Origin: Muribaculaceae bacterium
GTDB lineage: Bacteria > Bacteroidota > Bacteroidia > Bacteroidales > Muribaculaceae
Reading direction: 5' to 3'
Length of the DNA stretch: 33,365 bases
Assembly (NCBI GenBank): GCA_029070945.1
Contig: JAIEBK010000146.1
Location: forward strand, 1-33,365
Shown here: positions 26,656-33,365 of the stretch, one piece after another
How the letters are laid out: every line of letters starts with the position of its first letter
Position numbering within the stretch: the stretch's first letter is position 1
Program-made: the position numbers and the translations under genes
The notes under the pieces: generated by a model
Told to the model about the DNA's origin: nothing
The model's database searches: none
Seen by the model: the letters and a program-made list of their open reading frames with translations, nothing else

Positions 26656-28503
26656 ATGAAAAGAATATTTATTCCTTTCTGCGCCCTGATGCTCGGTATC
26701 CCCTCTGCCCTGGCAGAGAGTGATACAGCTACGTCAGCTATAGCCTCAGCCTCCGGATATGCTGAAGAACAATACCGCGACACCTATACCGAAGGCGAGA
26801 CCCGCCTTCCCAACACCTATACTCCCGGAGATACGAAACTCCCTTCCACTTTCATCGAAGACCCGGAAGAAAAGAACAAGGATTCCTGGTGGCACAAGAT
26901 ACGCGCTACCGGATCCATCCAGTCAAATTTCCACATCCCCTACGACTTCGGAGGGAACAAGACGTTTCAGGGAAAGGACGTGCTCAACAACACTTACTTC
27001 GACTTTACTGTCAATGCCCCTTATGTGTCTATAGGTGCACGTTTCGAGTGGGCCAAGTGGCCGCTTCCCGGCTATAGCAAAGGGTTTGGCGGATGGGGTG
27101 TACCCTACATCTGGGCCACAGGCGGCTATAAATGCTGGCAGGCCACCGTAGGCGACTTTTACGAGCAGTTCGGCTCAGGGCTTATCCTCCGCACATATCA
27201 GGAGCGTTCGCTCGGTGTAGACAATGCTATCCGAGGCGCACGCGTGAAGGTCAATCCGGTTCCCGGCGTCCACCTCACCGCCCTTGGCGGCAAACAGCGC
27301 TGCTATTGGGAGTGGAACGCCTCCTGGCTCTGGGGCGCCGATGCCGAGTGGAGCCTCAACGAGACATTTCAGGATAAGTTTAAAAAGAACACCGGAGTGA
27401 CCCTCGGATTCTCTTATGTTGGGAAACATGACAGACAGGAACAGTCAAAAGTATCGAATACTATTATTCCGAACCCTGAACCGGGCTATAATTATTACCG
27501 CAACTTCCCGGAAAACATAGCAGCCTTCGACGGCCGTATCAAGGTCAGGGCTAATGATTTCAACTTCCTGCTGGAATACGCCACCAAAAATAACGACCCT
27601 ACTTCTCTCAACTACTTTACGTATCGTCGCGGCCAAGCCGTCCTTCTCTCCGGAACATACTCTAAGAGCGGCTTCTCGGCCCTACTCCAGGCGAAGCGCA
27701 GCGATAACATGGATTTCCGCTCCAAGCGCGTGATTGACACTGAATATATGCTGACTTCGACCGTAAACCATCTGCCGGCTTTTACGCTGACGCAGACATA
27801 TGCGCTGGCCGCCATGTATCCCTACGCGACCCAGGCCGACGGCGAATGGGCTTTCCAAGCCGATTTAAGGTACCTCTTTAAGAAGAAGACTCCTCTCGGT
27901 GGAAAATACGGCACAAACGTGCGCCTGAGCGCCAGCTACATTTCAGGCCTTGATCATCCCAAGCCTACGGGACCAATAACGAGTGAGACAGAATTTGGCG
28001 AGAACCAGTATCCGTCACCCTTCTGGAAAATAGGCTCTCTTTATTACGCCGACCTCAACTTCGAACTCAATAAGAAGCTATCGCGTAAGTTTCAGATGAC
28101 TTTCTTCTATATGTTCCAGAAATACAACCAGACTATAGTGGAAGGTCACGGAGGTATGGTGACAAGCAACATTTTCATCTACGAGGGTCAGTGGAAGATG
28201 GCTAAAAAGGCGCAGCTACGCTTTGAGGCACAGTATCTGCAGACTAAGCAGGACAAGGGAGACTGGATCGCAGGATTAGTAGAACTCTCATTCGCCCCAC
28301 ACTGGATGGTGACTTTGACGGACACATGGAATCCCACCCATAATGACAACTATTATTCATTCTTATTGACTTATAACCTCAAGTCCAACCGATTCACTTT
28401 CGGATACGGTCGCACTCGTAAAGGTTTCGACTGCTCTGGCGGAGTATGTCGAGAGGTGCCTGAGACAAAGGGATTCAATCTAACTTATAACTATACTTTC
28501 TGA
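26656..28503 (+). CDS. DUF6029-family outer-membrane barrel protein
   Basis: 615 residues. A Sec signal peptide covers about 1-20 (SALA-ES). A short linker contains two similar stretches (TYTEGETRLPNTYTPGDTKLPSTF region, about 43-66). From about residue 85 to the end there are alternating hydrophobic/polar strands, many aromatic residues and a final Phe (NLTYNYTF), which is the signature of an outer-membrane beta-barrel. I recognise the family as DUF6029, of unknown function and found in Bacteroidota. Near the C-terminus there is a Cys pair, C593 and C598 (FDCSGGVCREV), likely a disulfide in a loop. The gene lies 45 bases after the TlpA-like thioredoxin, and its stop codon overlaps the start of the Omp28-like gene by one base, so the proteins are probably made together. 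Confidence 0.8.
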   Translation: MKRIFIPFCALMLGIPSALAESDTATSAIASASGYAEEQYRDTYTEGETRLPNTYTPGDTKLPSTFIEDPEEKNKDSWWHKIRATGSIQSNFHIPYDFGGNKTFQGKDVLNNTYFDFTVNAPYVSIGARFEWAKWPLPGYSKGFGGWGVPYIWATGGYKCWQATVGDFYEQFGSGLILRTYQERSLGVDNAIRGARVKVNPVPGVHLTALGGKQRCYWEWNASWLWGADAEWSLNETFQDKFKKNTGVTLGFSYVGKHDRQEQSKVSNTIIPNPEPGYNYYRNFPENIAAFDGRIKVRANDFNFLLEYATKNNDPTSLNYFTYRRGQAVLLSGTYSKSGFSALLQAKRSDNMDFRSKRVIDTEYMLTSTVNHLPAFTLTQTYALAAMYPYATQADGEWAFQADLRYLFKKKTPLGGKYGTNVRLSASYISGLDHPKPTGPITSETEFGENQYPSPFWKIGSLYYADLNFELNKKLSRKFQMTFFYMFQKYNQTIVEGHGGMVTSNIFIYEGQWKMAKKAQLRFEAQYLQTKQDKGDWIAGLVELSFAPHWMVTLTDTWNPTHNDNYYSFLLTYNLKSNRFTFGYGRTRKGFDCSGGVCREVPETKGFNLTYNYTF

Positions 28504-29342
28504 TGAAAGCATATCATCTTACAATAGGACTATTCCTTCTCGCCGGTATTGCCGCCGGATGCGATAATATCAGCGAGGATGACCGCTACATAAAGGTCGA
28601 GAAGCCGGTGATCGACAATCCACGCAACCTTATGATAATGGAGTTTACAGGCAACAGCTGCCTGAACTGCCCTACGGGAGCCGCGGTAGTGGAGCAGATC
28701 AAAGAAGACGAGAATCCGGGAAGAGTGATCTCTGTCGGGCTGCATCCATACGGCAGCCATTTCACCGAACCGGTACAGACGATCCATACTCCGTCGCACA
28801 TGCAGGATCTTCGGAGTCAGGCTGCGACAGCGCTTTTCGAATATTACCAGCCGAGCGGTTTTCCGGCCGCGGTGTTCAACGGACTGAAATCTTCCATGTC
28901 CGGATCAACCGCCGACTGGGTTCAGCGGGCATCGGAGGCACTGAACGCCATGAGCTATGTGTCGTTGTCAGCTTCCTGCGGCTATGACGAGGAAACACGA
29001 AGCCTTACGGTAGATTACGATGTGGATTTCCTCGATGATATCAGCCGGAAACTCTGCGTCACTGTATGGCTTGTGGAAAACAAGATAATGGGAACACAGA
29101 CCATGCCCAACGGCAGACCGAATTTCAACTATGAGCACAACCATGTGCTTCGTGCCTCTCTTAACGGAAACTGGGGTCAGGAACTTGGCAGCTTCTTTGC
29201 CGAGGGCAGCACGATCCACGGAAATGCCTCCATGACTCTCGATGAGCAATGGGTGGCCGACAATTGCGACGTGGTGGTCTATGTCTACCGCGACGACAAC
29301 AAGGAAGTGGAGCAGGCTGTATCCTTATCTGTTTTGAACTGA
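28503..29342 (+). CDS. Omp28-related lipoprotein with thioredoxin-like CxxC
   Basis: 279 residues. The lipoprotein signal peptide has lipobox IAAGC with Cys 20, so it is likely held at the outer membrane. Omp28-related proteins of Porphyromonas and Bacteroides have a thioredoxin-like core; here the active-site-like stretch is EFTGNSCLNCPTGA with Cys 53 and Cys 56, and the cis-proline-like region is QPSGFPAAVFNG. The C-terminal half is a beta-sandwich that may bind a partner. The start ATG overlaps the stop codon of the DUF6029 gene (28501-28505), which means translational coupling. DsbD follows after 27 bases and could reduce this CLNC pair. The Porphyromonas member was described as a surface adhesin, so a binding role is also possible. 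Confidence 0.85.
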   Translation: MKAYHLTIGLFLLAGIAAGCDNISEDDRYIKVEKPVIDNPRNLMIMEFTGNSCLNCPTGAAVVEQIKEDENPGRVISVGLHPYGSHFTEPVQTIHTPSHMQDLRSQAATALFEYYQPSGFPAAVFNGLKSSMSGSTADWVQRASEALNAMSYVSLSASCGYDEETRSLTVDYDVDFLDDISRKLCVTVWLVENKIMGTQTMPNGRPNFNYEHNHVLRASLNGNWGQELGSFFAEGSTIHGNASMTLDEQWVADNCDVVVYVYRDDNKEVEQAVSLSVLN

Positions 29343-29369
29343 GAATTTTGAATTTAGATTATTTCAAAC

Positions 29370-31421
29370 ATGAAAAGACTGACAATCTCCCTCATCACGG
29401 CGGTATATGCCACTGTCCTCGCATTGGCCGGATTCGCGGCGGATGCCGTGAAATGGGACATAAAGCTTGTAGGAGACGGTACTGACTCCCCTTCGGTAGT
29501 AGCCACAGCGACTATTGAGCCGGGCTATCACCTCTATTCCATCGATAATCCCGCAGGAGGGTCGAATCCTCTCGTATTCTATTTTGACACTAAAGGCTGC
29601 GAGACAGTCGGCACTCCCGCAGCCGACCATCCCTATACAAAGGAATTCGACGACACATTTGAGGTCGACCAGCATTTCTACTCAAATAAGGTTACGTTCA
29701 CGCAGAAGCTCAGGCCCACGGCGGCAAACTACTCCGTAGACGTAGAAATAAAGGGACAGGCCTGCAATGACACCGGCTGCACGCAGGTGTATGGAGGCAA
29801 GACCCTTACAGGAAAGGCCCCCGCGGCTGCCGCAGTCAAGGATCTGCCGGCTGCTTTGCCTCCCGCCTCAGAGGCTTCCTCAGAAGAGAAAGCCGAAGCT
29901 ATAGCCGAGGCCGTCGACTCTCTGCATAAGGCCGACGGCCCTCTTGTGCCCGGAGTGCTGACCCAAGGCGACGTAAGCCGGGAAGGCTGGTGGACCAACG
30001 TGGAGGCCGAACTGCGCGCCTTTGAGGCAGACGCTCCGGAAGCCGGCAGCAGCCTCCTGTATATCTTCATAGCAGGTTTCCTTGGCGGTCTTATAGCGCT
30101 CGTAACACCCTGCGTATGGCCTATGATCCCCATGACGGTGTCCTTCTTCCTTAAGCAGAACAAGAAGAGCCGCAGAAAGGCAATAAGCGCGGCTGCCACC
30201 TATGGGGGCTCGATCATTGTGATATATGTGCTGCTCGGCCTGGCTGTGACCATCATCTTCGGAGCGTCGGCCCTTAACAACCTTGCGACCAACGCCATCT
30301 TCAATATCATCTTCTTCCTGCTCTTAGTGGTATTCGCCATCTCCTTTATGGGCGGATTCGAGCTGACGCTCCCTTCGAGCTGGACCAATAAGATGGACTC
30401 TAAGGTGGACGCCACCACAGGTATGCTCTCCATCTTCTTCATGGCCTTCACGCTTGTGCTGGTATCGTTCAGCTGCACAGGTCCGATCATCGGCACTCTG
30501 CTTGTAGAGGCGGCCTCGACCAGCAACTTCGTTTCTCCGGCTGTAGGCATGTTCGGTTTTGCGCTTGCGCTCGCGCTCCCGTTCACACTTTTCGCGATGT
30601 TCCCGACAATGCTCAACAGCATGCCTAAGAGCGGCGGCTGGATGAACACAGTGAAGGTAGTGCTCGGCTTCCTGGAGCTTGCTCTGGCGCTTAAGTTCCT
30701 TTCCGTAGCCGATCTCGCCTACGGATGGAGGATACTTGACCGAGAGGTGTTCGTAAGCCTCTGGATAGTGATTTTCGCCCTCTTAGGTGTCTATCTGCTC
30801 GGCAAGATCACTTTCCCGCACGACGACAAGGTGGAGAAAATCGGCGTGACAAGATTCATGCTCTCATGCATTTCATTTGCTTTCGCCATCTATATGCTTC
30901 CCGGCCTCTGGGGCGCTCCGCTTAAGGCCATCAGTGCCTTTGCTCCTCCCACTTATACCCAGGACTTCTCGCTCTATGAGGGAGACGTGCATGCAGTAGT
31001 GGACGACTACGAGGAAGGTATGGAACTTGGCCGCAGGCTGGGCAAGCCGGTGATGCTCGACTTCTCCGGCTATGGATGTGTGAACTGCCGCAAGATGGAG
31101 GCCGCGGTATGGACGGATCCGGATATCAAGGCTACCATAGACAACGACTACGTGCTCGTCACCCTTATGGTAGATGAGAAGAAGGCACTTCCCGAGCCGA
31201 TAAAGGTGACGGAGAAAGACGGGACTCAGCGTACGCTCCGCACCTACGGTGACAAATGGAGCTATCTGCAGCGCTCGAAGTTCGGCGCAAACGCCCAGCC
31301 TTTCCATGTGCTGGTCGACAACGACGGCAAGCCTCTCGCTCCTGCCTTCGTATACGAGGAAGACATACCGGGATATAAGAGATTCCTGAAGCAGGGACTC
31401 GACAACTACTCTAAGAAATGA
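29370..31421 (+). CDS. dsbD: Thiol:disulfide interchange protein DsbD
   Basis: 683 residues. It carries electrons from cytoplasmic thioredoxin across the inner membrane to envelope thiol proteins. All three parts are present: a secreted N-terminal immunoglobulin-like domain with Cys 132 and Cys 137 (GQACNDTGCTQV); a membrane domain of about eight helices (about 229-520) with Cys 248 in LVTPCVWPM and Cys 369 in SFSCTGPI; and a C-terminal thioredoxin domain with FSGYGCVNCRKME (Cys 570/573). A linker rich in Ala and Glu joins the first two. It ends the cluster of TlpA-like, DUF6029 and Omp28-like genes and is the natural electron source for their CxxC sites. The TPR gene starts 14 bases downstream. 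Confidence 0.95.
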   Translation: MKRLTISLITAVYATVLALAGFAADAVKWDIKLVGDGTDSPSVVATATIEPGYHLYSIDNPAGGSNPLVFYFDTKGCETVGTPAADHPYTKEFDDTFEVDQHFYSNKVTFTQKLRPTAANYSVDVEIKGQACNDTGCTQVYGGKTLTGKAPAAAAVKDLPAALPPASEASSEEKAEAIAEAVDSLHKADGPLVPGVLTQGDVSREGWWTNVEAELRAFEADAPEAGSSLLYIFIAGFLGGLIALVTPCVWPMIPMTVSFFLKQNKKSRRKAISAAATYGGSIIVIYVLLGLAVTIIFGASALNNLATNAIFNIIFFLLLVVFAISFMGGFELTLPSSWTNKMDSKVDATTGMLSIFFMAFTLVLVSFSCTGPIIGTLLVEAASTSNFVSPAVGMFGFALALALPFTLFAMFPTMLNSMPKSGGWMNTVKVVLGFLELALALKFLSVADLAYGWRILDREVFVSLWIVIFALLGVYLLGKITFPHDDKVEKIGVTRFMLSCISFAFAIYMLPGLWGAPLKAISAFAPPTYTQDFSLYEGDVHAVVDDYEEGMELGRRLGKPVMLDFSGYGCVNCRKMEAAVWTDPDIKATIDNDYVLVTLMVDEKKALPEPIKVTEKDGTQRTLRTYGDKWSYLQRSKFGANAQPFHVLVDNDGKPLAPAFVYEEDIPGYKRFLKQGLDNYSKK

Positions 31422-31434
31422 TAAAAGATCAGAG

Positions 31435-32322
31435 ATGAATGATAGATTAAGAAAAGTCATTCCATTCATGACGATACTTCTTGGAGCGGCTTGCGCTGAT
31501 GCGCAGGCCGTTCCGTTAGGCGAGGGTGACTCCACTCCCACATATAGCCGTTATCTTGCGCTTGCTGACTCGGCCCGCTATCATATAGCGAAACAGGAAT
31601 GGGGAGAAGCCGCACGATGCACCCGTGAAGCCTTGCGTCTTGAACCCGGGAATGTCGGCAATGCGATGCTTTTCAGCAATCTCGGACTTGCGACCGGAAT
31701 GGACGGAAAGTTCGGAGAAGCCATGCAATGCTTCGAGATAGCTCTTTCCCGTGCGCCTAAAAGCATACCGGTGCTTACCTCCAAAGCCAAGATCCAGATC
31801 AAGGCCTCCGACAGCGAGGGAGCACTGGAGACTCTCGACACGATACTCGGACTCGACAGCCTGGCGGAATGGCCGTTGCAGACACGGGGACTGCTCCGGA
31901 TGAGGACCGCTGATTACAAGGGTGCTTTCGATGACTTCTCTATCCTGATGAAAAAACATCCGCAAAACACGTGGGGACCCGGCGGACTCGCCAAATGCAT
32001 GGAGATGCAGGGATATCTGTCGGAAGCCGCCGGATATTACTCCGACGCCATAAGCAGGACAAAGCCGGGAGACGAAGACAGGGTGGAGTTTCAGCTCGGA
32101 CTGATTGAAAACCTCGGGCATACAGGCAAACTGACGGAAGCCCTCGGTATCGCCAGGCAGGCGATTGAGGAGAATCCTCATGACGGAAGACTCTATCTGC
32201 TTAGGGGATGGATAAAGAAGCTCCTACTTATCTACAGGGAGGCGGAGGCAGACAAAAAACTTGCGATCGACTACGGTGTTGACTACCAAACCATTGAGCG
32301 TTTTTTCCCGGAAAACCGATAA
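31435..32322 (+). CDS. Secreted tetratricopeptide-repeat protein
   Basis: 295 residues. The N-terminus is a Sec signal peptide (about 1-24, ending ADAQA); an LGAAC stretch at 16-20 only weakly fits a lipobox. Six or seven TPR units follow from about residue 44 to 281, with typical W-GEA, G-A, F-A and P spacing (for example QEWGEAARCTREALRLEPGN, 55-74). TPR arrays hold protein partners; no catalytic domain is present. It lies 14 bases after dsbD and is probably in the same transcript, so it could be a periplasmic scaffold for the redox proteins, but that is inference. A weak terminator candidate overlaps its end. Confidence 0.82.
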   Translation: MNDRLRKVIPFMTILLGAACADAQAVPLGEGDSTPTYSRYLALADSARYHIAKQEWGEAARCTREALRLEPGNVGNAMLFSNLGLATGMDGKFGEAMQCFEIALSRAPKSIPVLTSKAKIQIKASDSEGALETLDTILGLDSLAEWPLQTRGLLRMRTADYKGAFDDFSILMKKHPQNTWGPGGLAKCMEMQGYLSEAAGYYSDAISRTKPGDEDRVEFQLGLIENLGHTGKLTEALGIARQAIEENPHDGRLYLLRGWIKKLLLIYREAEADKKLAIDYGVDYQTIERFFPENR

Positions 32323-32362
32323 AAAAAGATATTGACACCCCTTTCCGGCATCGTTTTTTTTT
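32308..32362 (+). terminator. Weak terminator candidate after the TPR gene
   Basis: CCGGAAA (32308-32314) pairs with TTTCCGG (32342-32348) across a 27-base loop and is followed by nine Ts (32354-32362). The long loop makes it weak; the T-tract also overlaps the next promoter. Confidence 0.35.
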
Positions 32363-32372
32363 ATTAATTTTG
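32342..32372 (+). promoter_or_regulatory. Promoter of the HU-domain protein gene
   Basis: TAATTTTG at 32365-32372 fits the -7 form; TTTC at 32342-32345, nineteen bases before it, can be the -33 box. The leader to the start codon is 86 bases. Confidence 0.55.
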
Positions 32373-32458
32373 CATCCGCATTCAGGAAGGGCCATCCATT
32401 CGGATGCACCCGGAACGAATCACGAAAATCACCAACCGAACATTCACAGATAGACACG

Positions 32459-33214
32459 ATGGAACTGCTTCCTCTACATATAGAATATCTGCTTACGCGC
32501 CATGACTGCGTCATAGTGCCCGGACTCGGAGCTTTCATAGCCACCGACAGGGAAGCATATATCGATCTTGAGCGCGGCATAATCCATCCGCGCCTGCGTG
32601 AATTCAGCTTCAACAGCAGCGTTGTGACAGACGACGGCCTCCTCTCCCACTCCATAGCCCGACGTGAGGGCATGACGTATGAGGAAGCCCGCCGTGTGCT
32701 GGCTCATCTGACCGAACGGATGGTGGAAGATCTTAACGAGGAAGGAGAGGTATCGCTCGGCCTGGTAGGTCGGCTCGTGAAGGATATGGAAGGCAACATC
32801 AGCTTCCAGCCCCGCCAGTCGGCTATAGCGTCAGACATCATGCCTGATGTGAGACTGACTGAGCGTGTATCGTCTGATGCGGATGCATTCGAAGAAACGG
32901 CGGCTTCAACGCCTGATGTTGCAGAAGAGGACGACGGCATGCGCACCATCAGAGTCAGGGCCGACAGATACGTCTTCACGATCAGCAAGCGTGCTGTTCA
33001 TGCCGCGGCCATGCTTGTGGCCGTCCTGACGATCGGTCTGTCACTGATCGTACCGATCAATCATGACAACGAACAGAAGGCATCAGTGATATCCATTGAG
33101 GATTTCTTCCATCATAGCGTCAGAACAGAAGCCCTGAGAATGAATGAGCCGGCAGCATTGGAAGAGGCGCAGGGTGATTCCATCGCTGTGGAAAAGGATG
33201 CGCCGGTCAGGTAA
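32459..33214 (+). CDS. HU-CCDC81-like domain protein with one membrane helix
   Basis: 251 residues. Residues 1-120 resemble the paired bacterial CCDC81-type HU domains (IEYLLTRHDCVIVPGLGAFIA; later FNSSVVTDDGLLSHSIARREGMTYEEA and GEVSLGLVGRLVKDMEGNISF), related to DNA-binding HU/IHF proteins. An acidic linker follows, then one membrane helix at about 180-199 (VHAAAMLVAVLTIGLSLIVPI). Only about 50 residues remain beyond it. Related Bacteroidota proteins usually carry a C-terminal peptidoglycan-binding SPOR domain there; none is present. The protein would thus have a cytoplasmic HU-like part tied to the inner membrane. Whether it binds DNA is unproven. It has its own promoter and ends about 120 bases before a tRNA. 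Confidence 0.75.
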   Translation: MELLPLHIEYLLTRHDCVIVPGLGAFIATDREAYIDLERGIIHPRLREFSFNSSVVTDDGLLSHSIARREGMTYEEARRVLAHLTERMVEDLNEEGEVSLGLVGRLVKDMEGNISFQPRQSAIASDIMPDVRLTERVSSDADAFEETAASTPDVAEEDDGMRTIRVRADRYVFTISKRAVHAAAMLVAVLTIGLSLIVPINHDNEQKASVISIEDFFHHSVRTEALRMNEPAALEEAQGDSIAVEKDAPVR

Positions 33215-33269
33215 AAACCTGAATAAAGCACCTTGAATAGAAAAGGAAACTAAAAAAGTTAATGAAAAA

Positions 33270-33301
33270 TTTGCACAGTTGAAAAAAAAGCATTAACTTT
33301 G
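33270..33301 (+). promoter_or_regulatory. Promoter of the tRNA
   Basis: TTTG at 33270-33273 and TAACTTTG at 33294-33301, twenty bases apart, are an exact match to the Bacteroidota -33/-7 pair. The tRNA begins 31 bases after the -7 box. Confidence 0.8.
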
Positions 33302-33332
33302 CATCGCAAAAACGGGGAAGACCCCTGGACAT

Positions 33333-33365
33333 GCGAAAATAGCTCAGTTGGTAGAGCACGACCTT
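33333..33365 (+). tRNA. tRNA, 5' part only, probably tRNA-Gly
   Basis: The first 33 nucleotides of a tRNA: acceptor strand GCGAAAA, U8, A9, D-stem GCTC/GAGC with loop AGTTGGTA, A26, the 5' anticodon stem CGACC, and T32-T33. The window ends immediately before the anticodon. The stem CGACC with TT before the anticodon and the whole 5' half match Bacteroidales tRNA-Gly (GCC) as I remember it, so glycine is likely, but the anticodon itself is not visible. Confidence 0.85.

Overview
The window looks like a chromosomal segment of a member of the Bacteroidales; the Muribaculaceae are the best guess, by inference only. The reasons are: type V pilus-like fimbrillin lipoproteins, an RprX/RprY two-component pair, a T9SS type A-like C-terminal sorting domain, DUF6029 and Omp28-related proteins, DUF3127, a CCDC81-type HU domain protein, and several promoters of the Bacteroidota form (TTTG-like box, about 20 bases, then TAnnTTTG). 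Purine-rich Shine-Dalgarno sequences are mostly absent. No insertion sequence, prophage, CRISPR array or rRNA is visible. No gene-free stretch exceeds 300 bases.

Layout. Positions 1-7457 are read from the minus strand: a fimbrillin-like operon (4267 down to 79) whose second gene is split by an exact 17-bp tandem duplication, then lepA (6177-4390), then a secreted clostripain-family (C11) peptidase lipoprotein (7457-6282). A divergent intergenic region at 7458-7589 carries a perfect inverted repeat. From 7590 to the end everything is on the plus strand: rprX and rprY; plsC-like acyltransferase, ThiE-like protein and iron superoxide dismutase; rsfS and ftsH, ending in a strong terminator; a 1184-residue secreted GLUG-repeat protein with its own promoter and terminator; a tripartite RND efflux operon (adaptor, pump, outer-membrane factor) followed by an lpxA-like gene; a DUF3127 protein with an SSB-like C-terminal tip; a four-gene extracytoplasmic thiol-redox cluster (TlpA-like thioredoxin, DUF6029 barrel, Omp28-like lipoprotein with CxxC, DsbD) plus a TPR protein; a membrane-anchored HU-like protein; and the first 33 nt of a tRNA, probably tRNA-Gly, cut off by the window end just before the anticodon.

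How genes work together. RprX would phosphorylate RprY. The efflux genes form one export machine across both membranes. DsbD probably supplies electrons from the cytoplasm to the TlpA-like and Omp28-like CxxC proteins encoded just upstream, and the DUF6029 barrel between them carries a CxxxxC pair that could be a client. The fimbrial genes would make a surface pilus and a tip or anchor lipoprotein, but the second gene can only give its 913-residue product if one copy of the 17-bp repeat is lost.

The most interesting points are the 17-bp duplication that splits the fimbrial gene (a possible on/off contingency switch, or a fresh pseudogene), the thiol-redox/outer-membrane barrel cluster, and the SSB-like DUF3127 protein.
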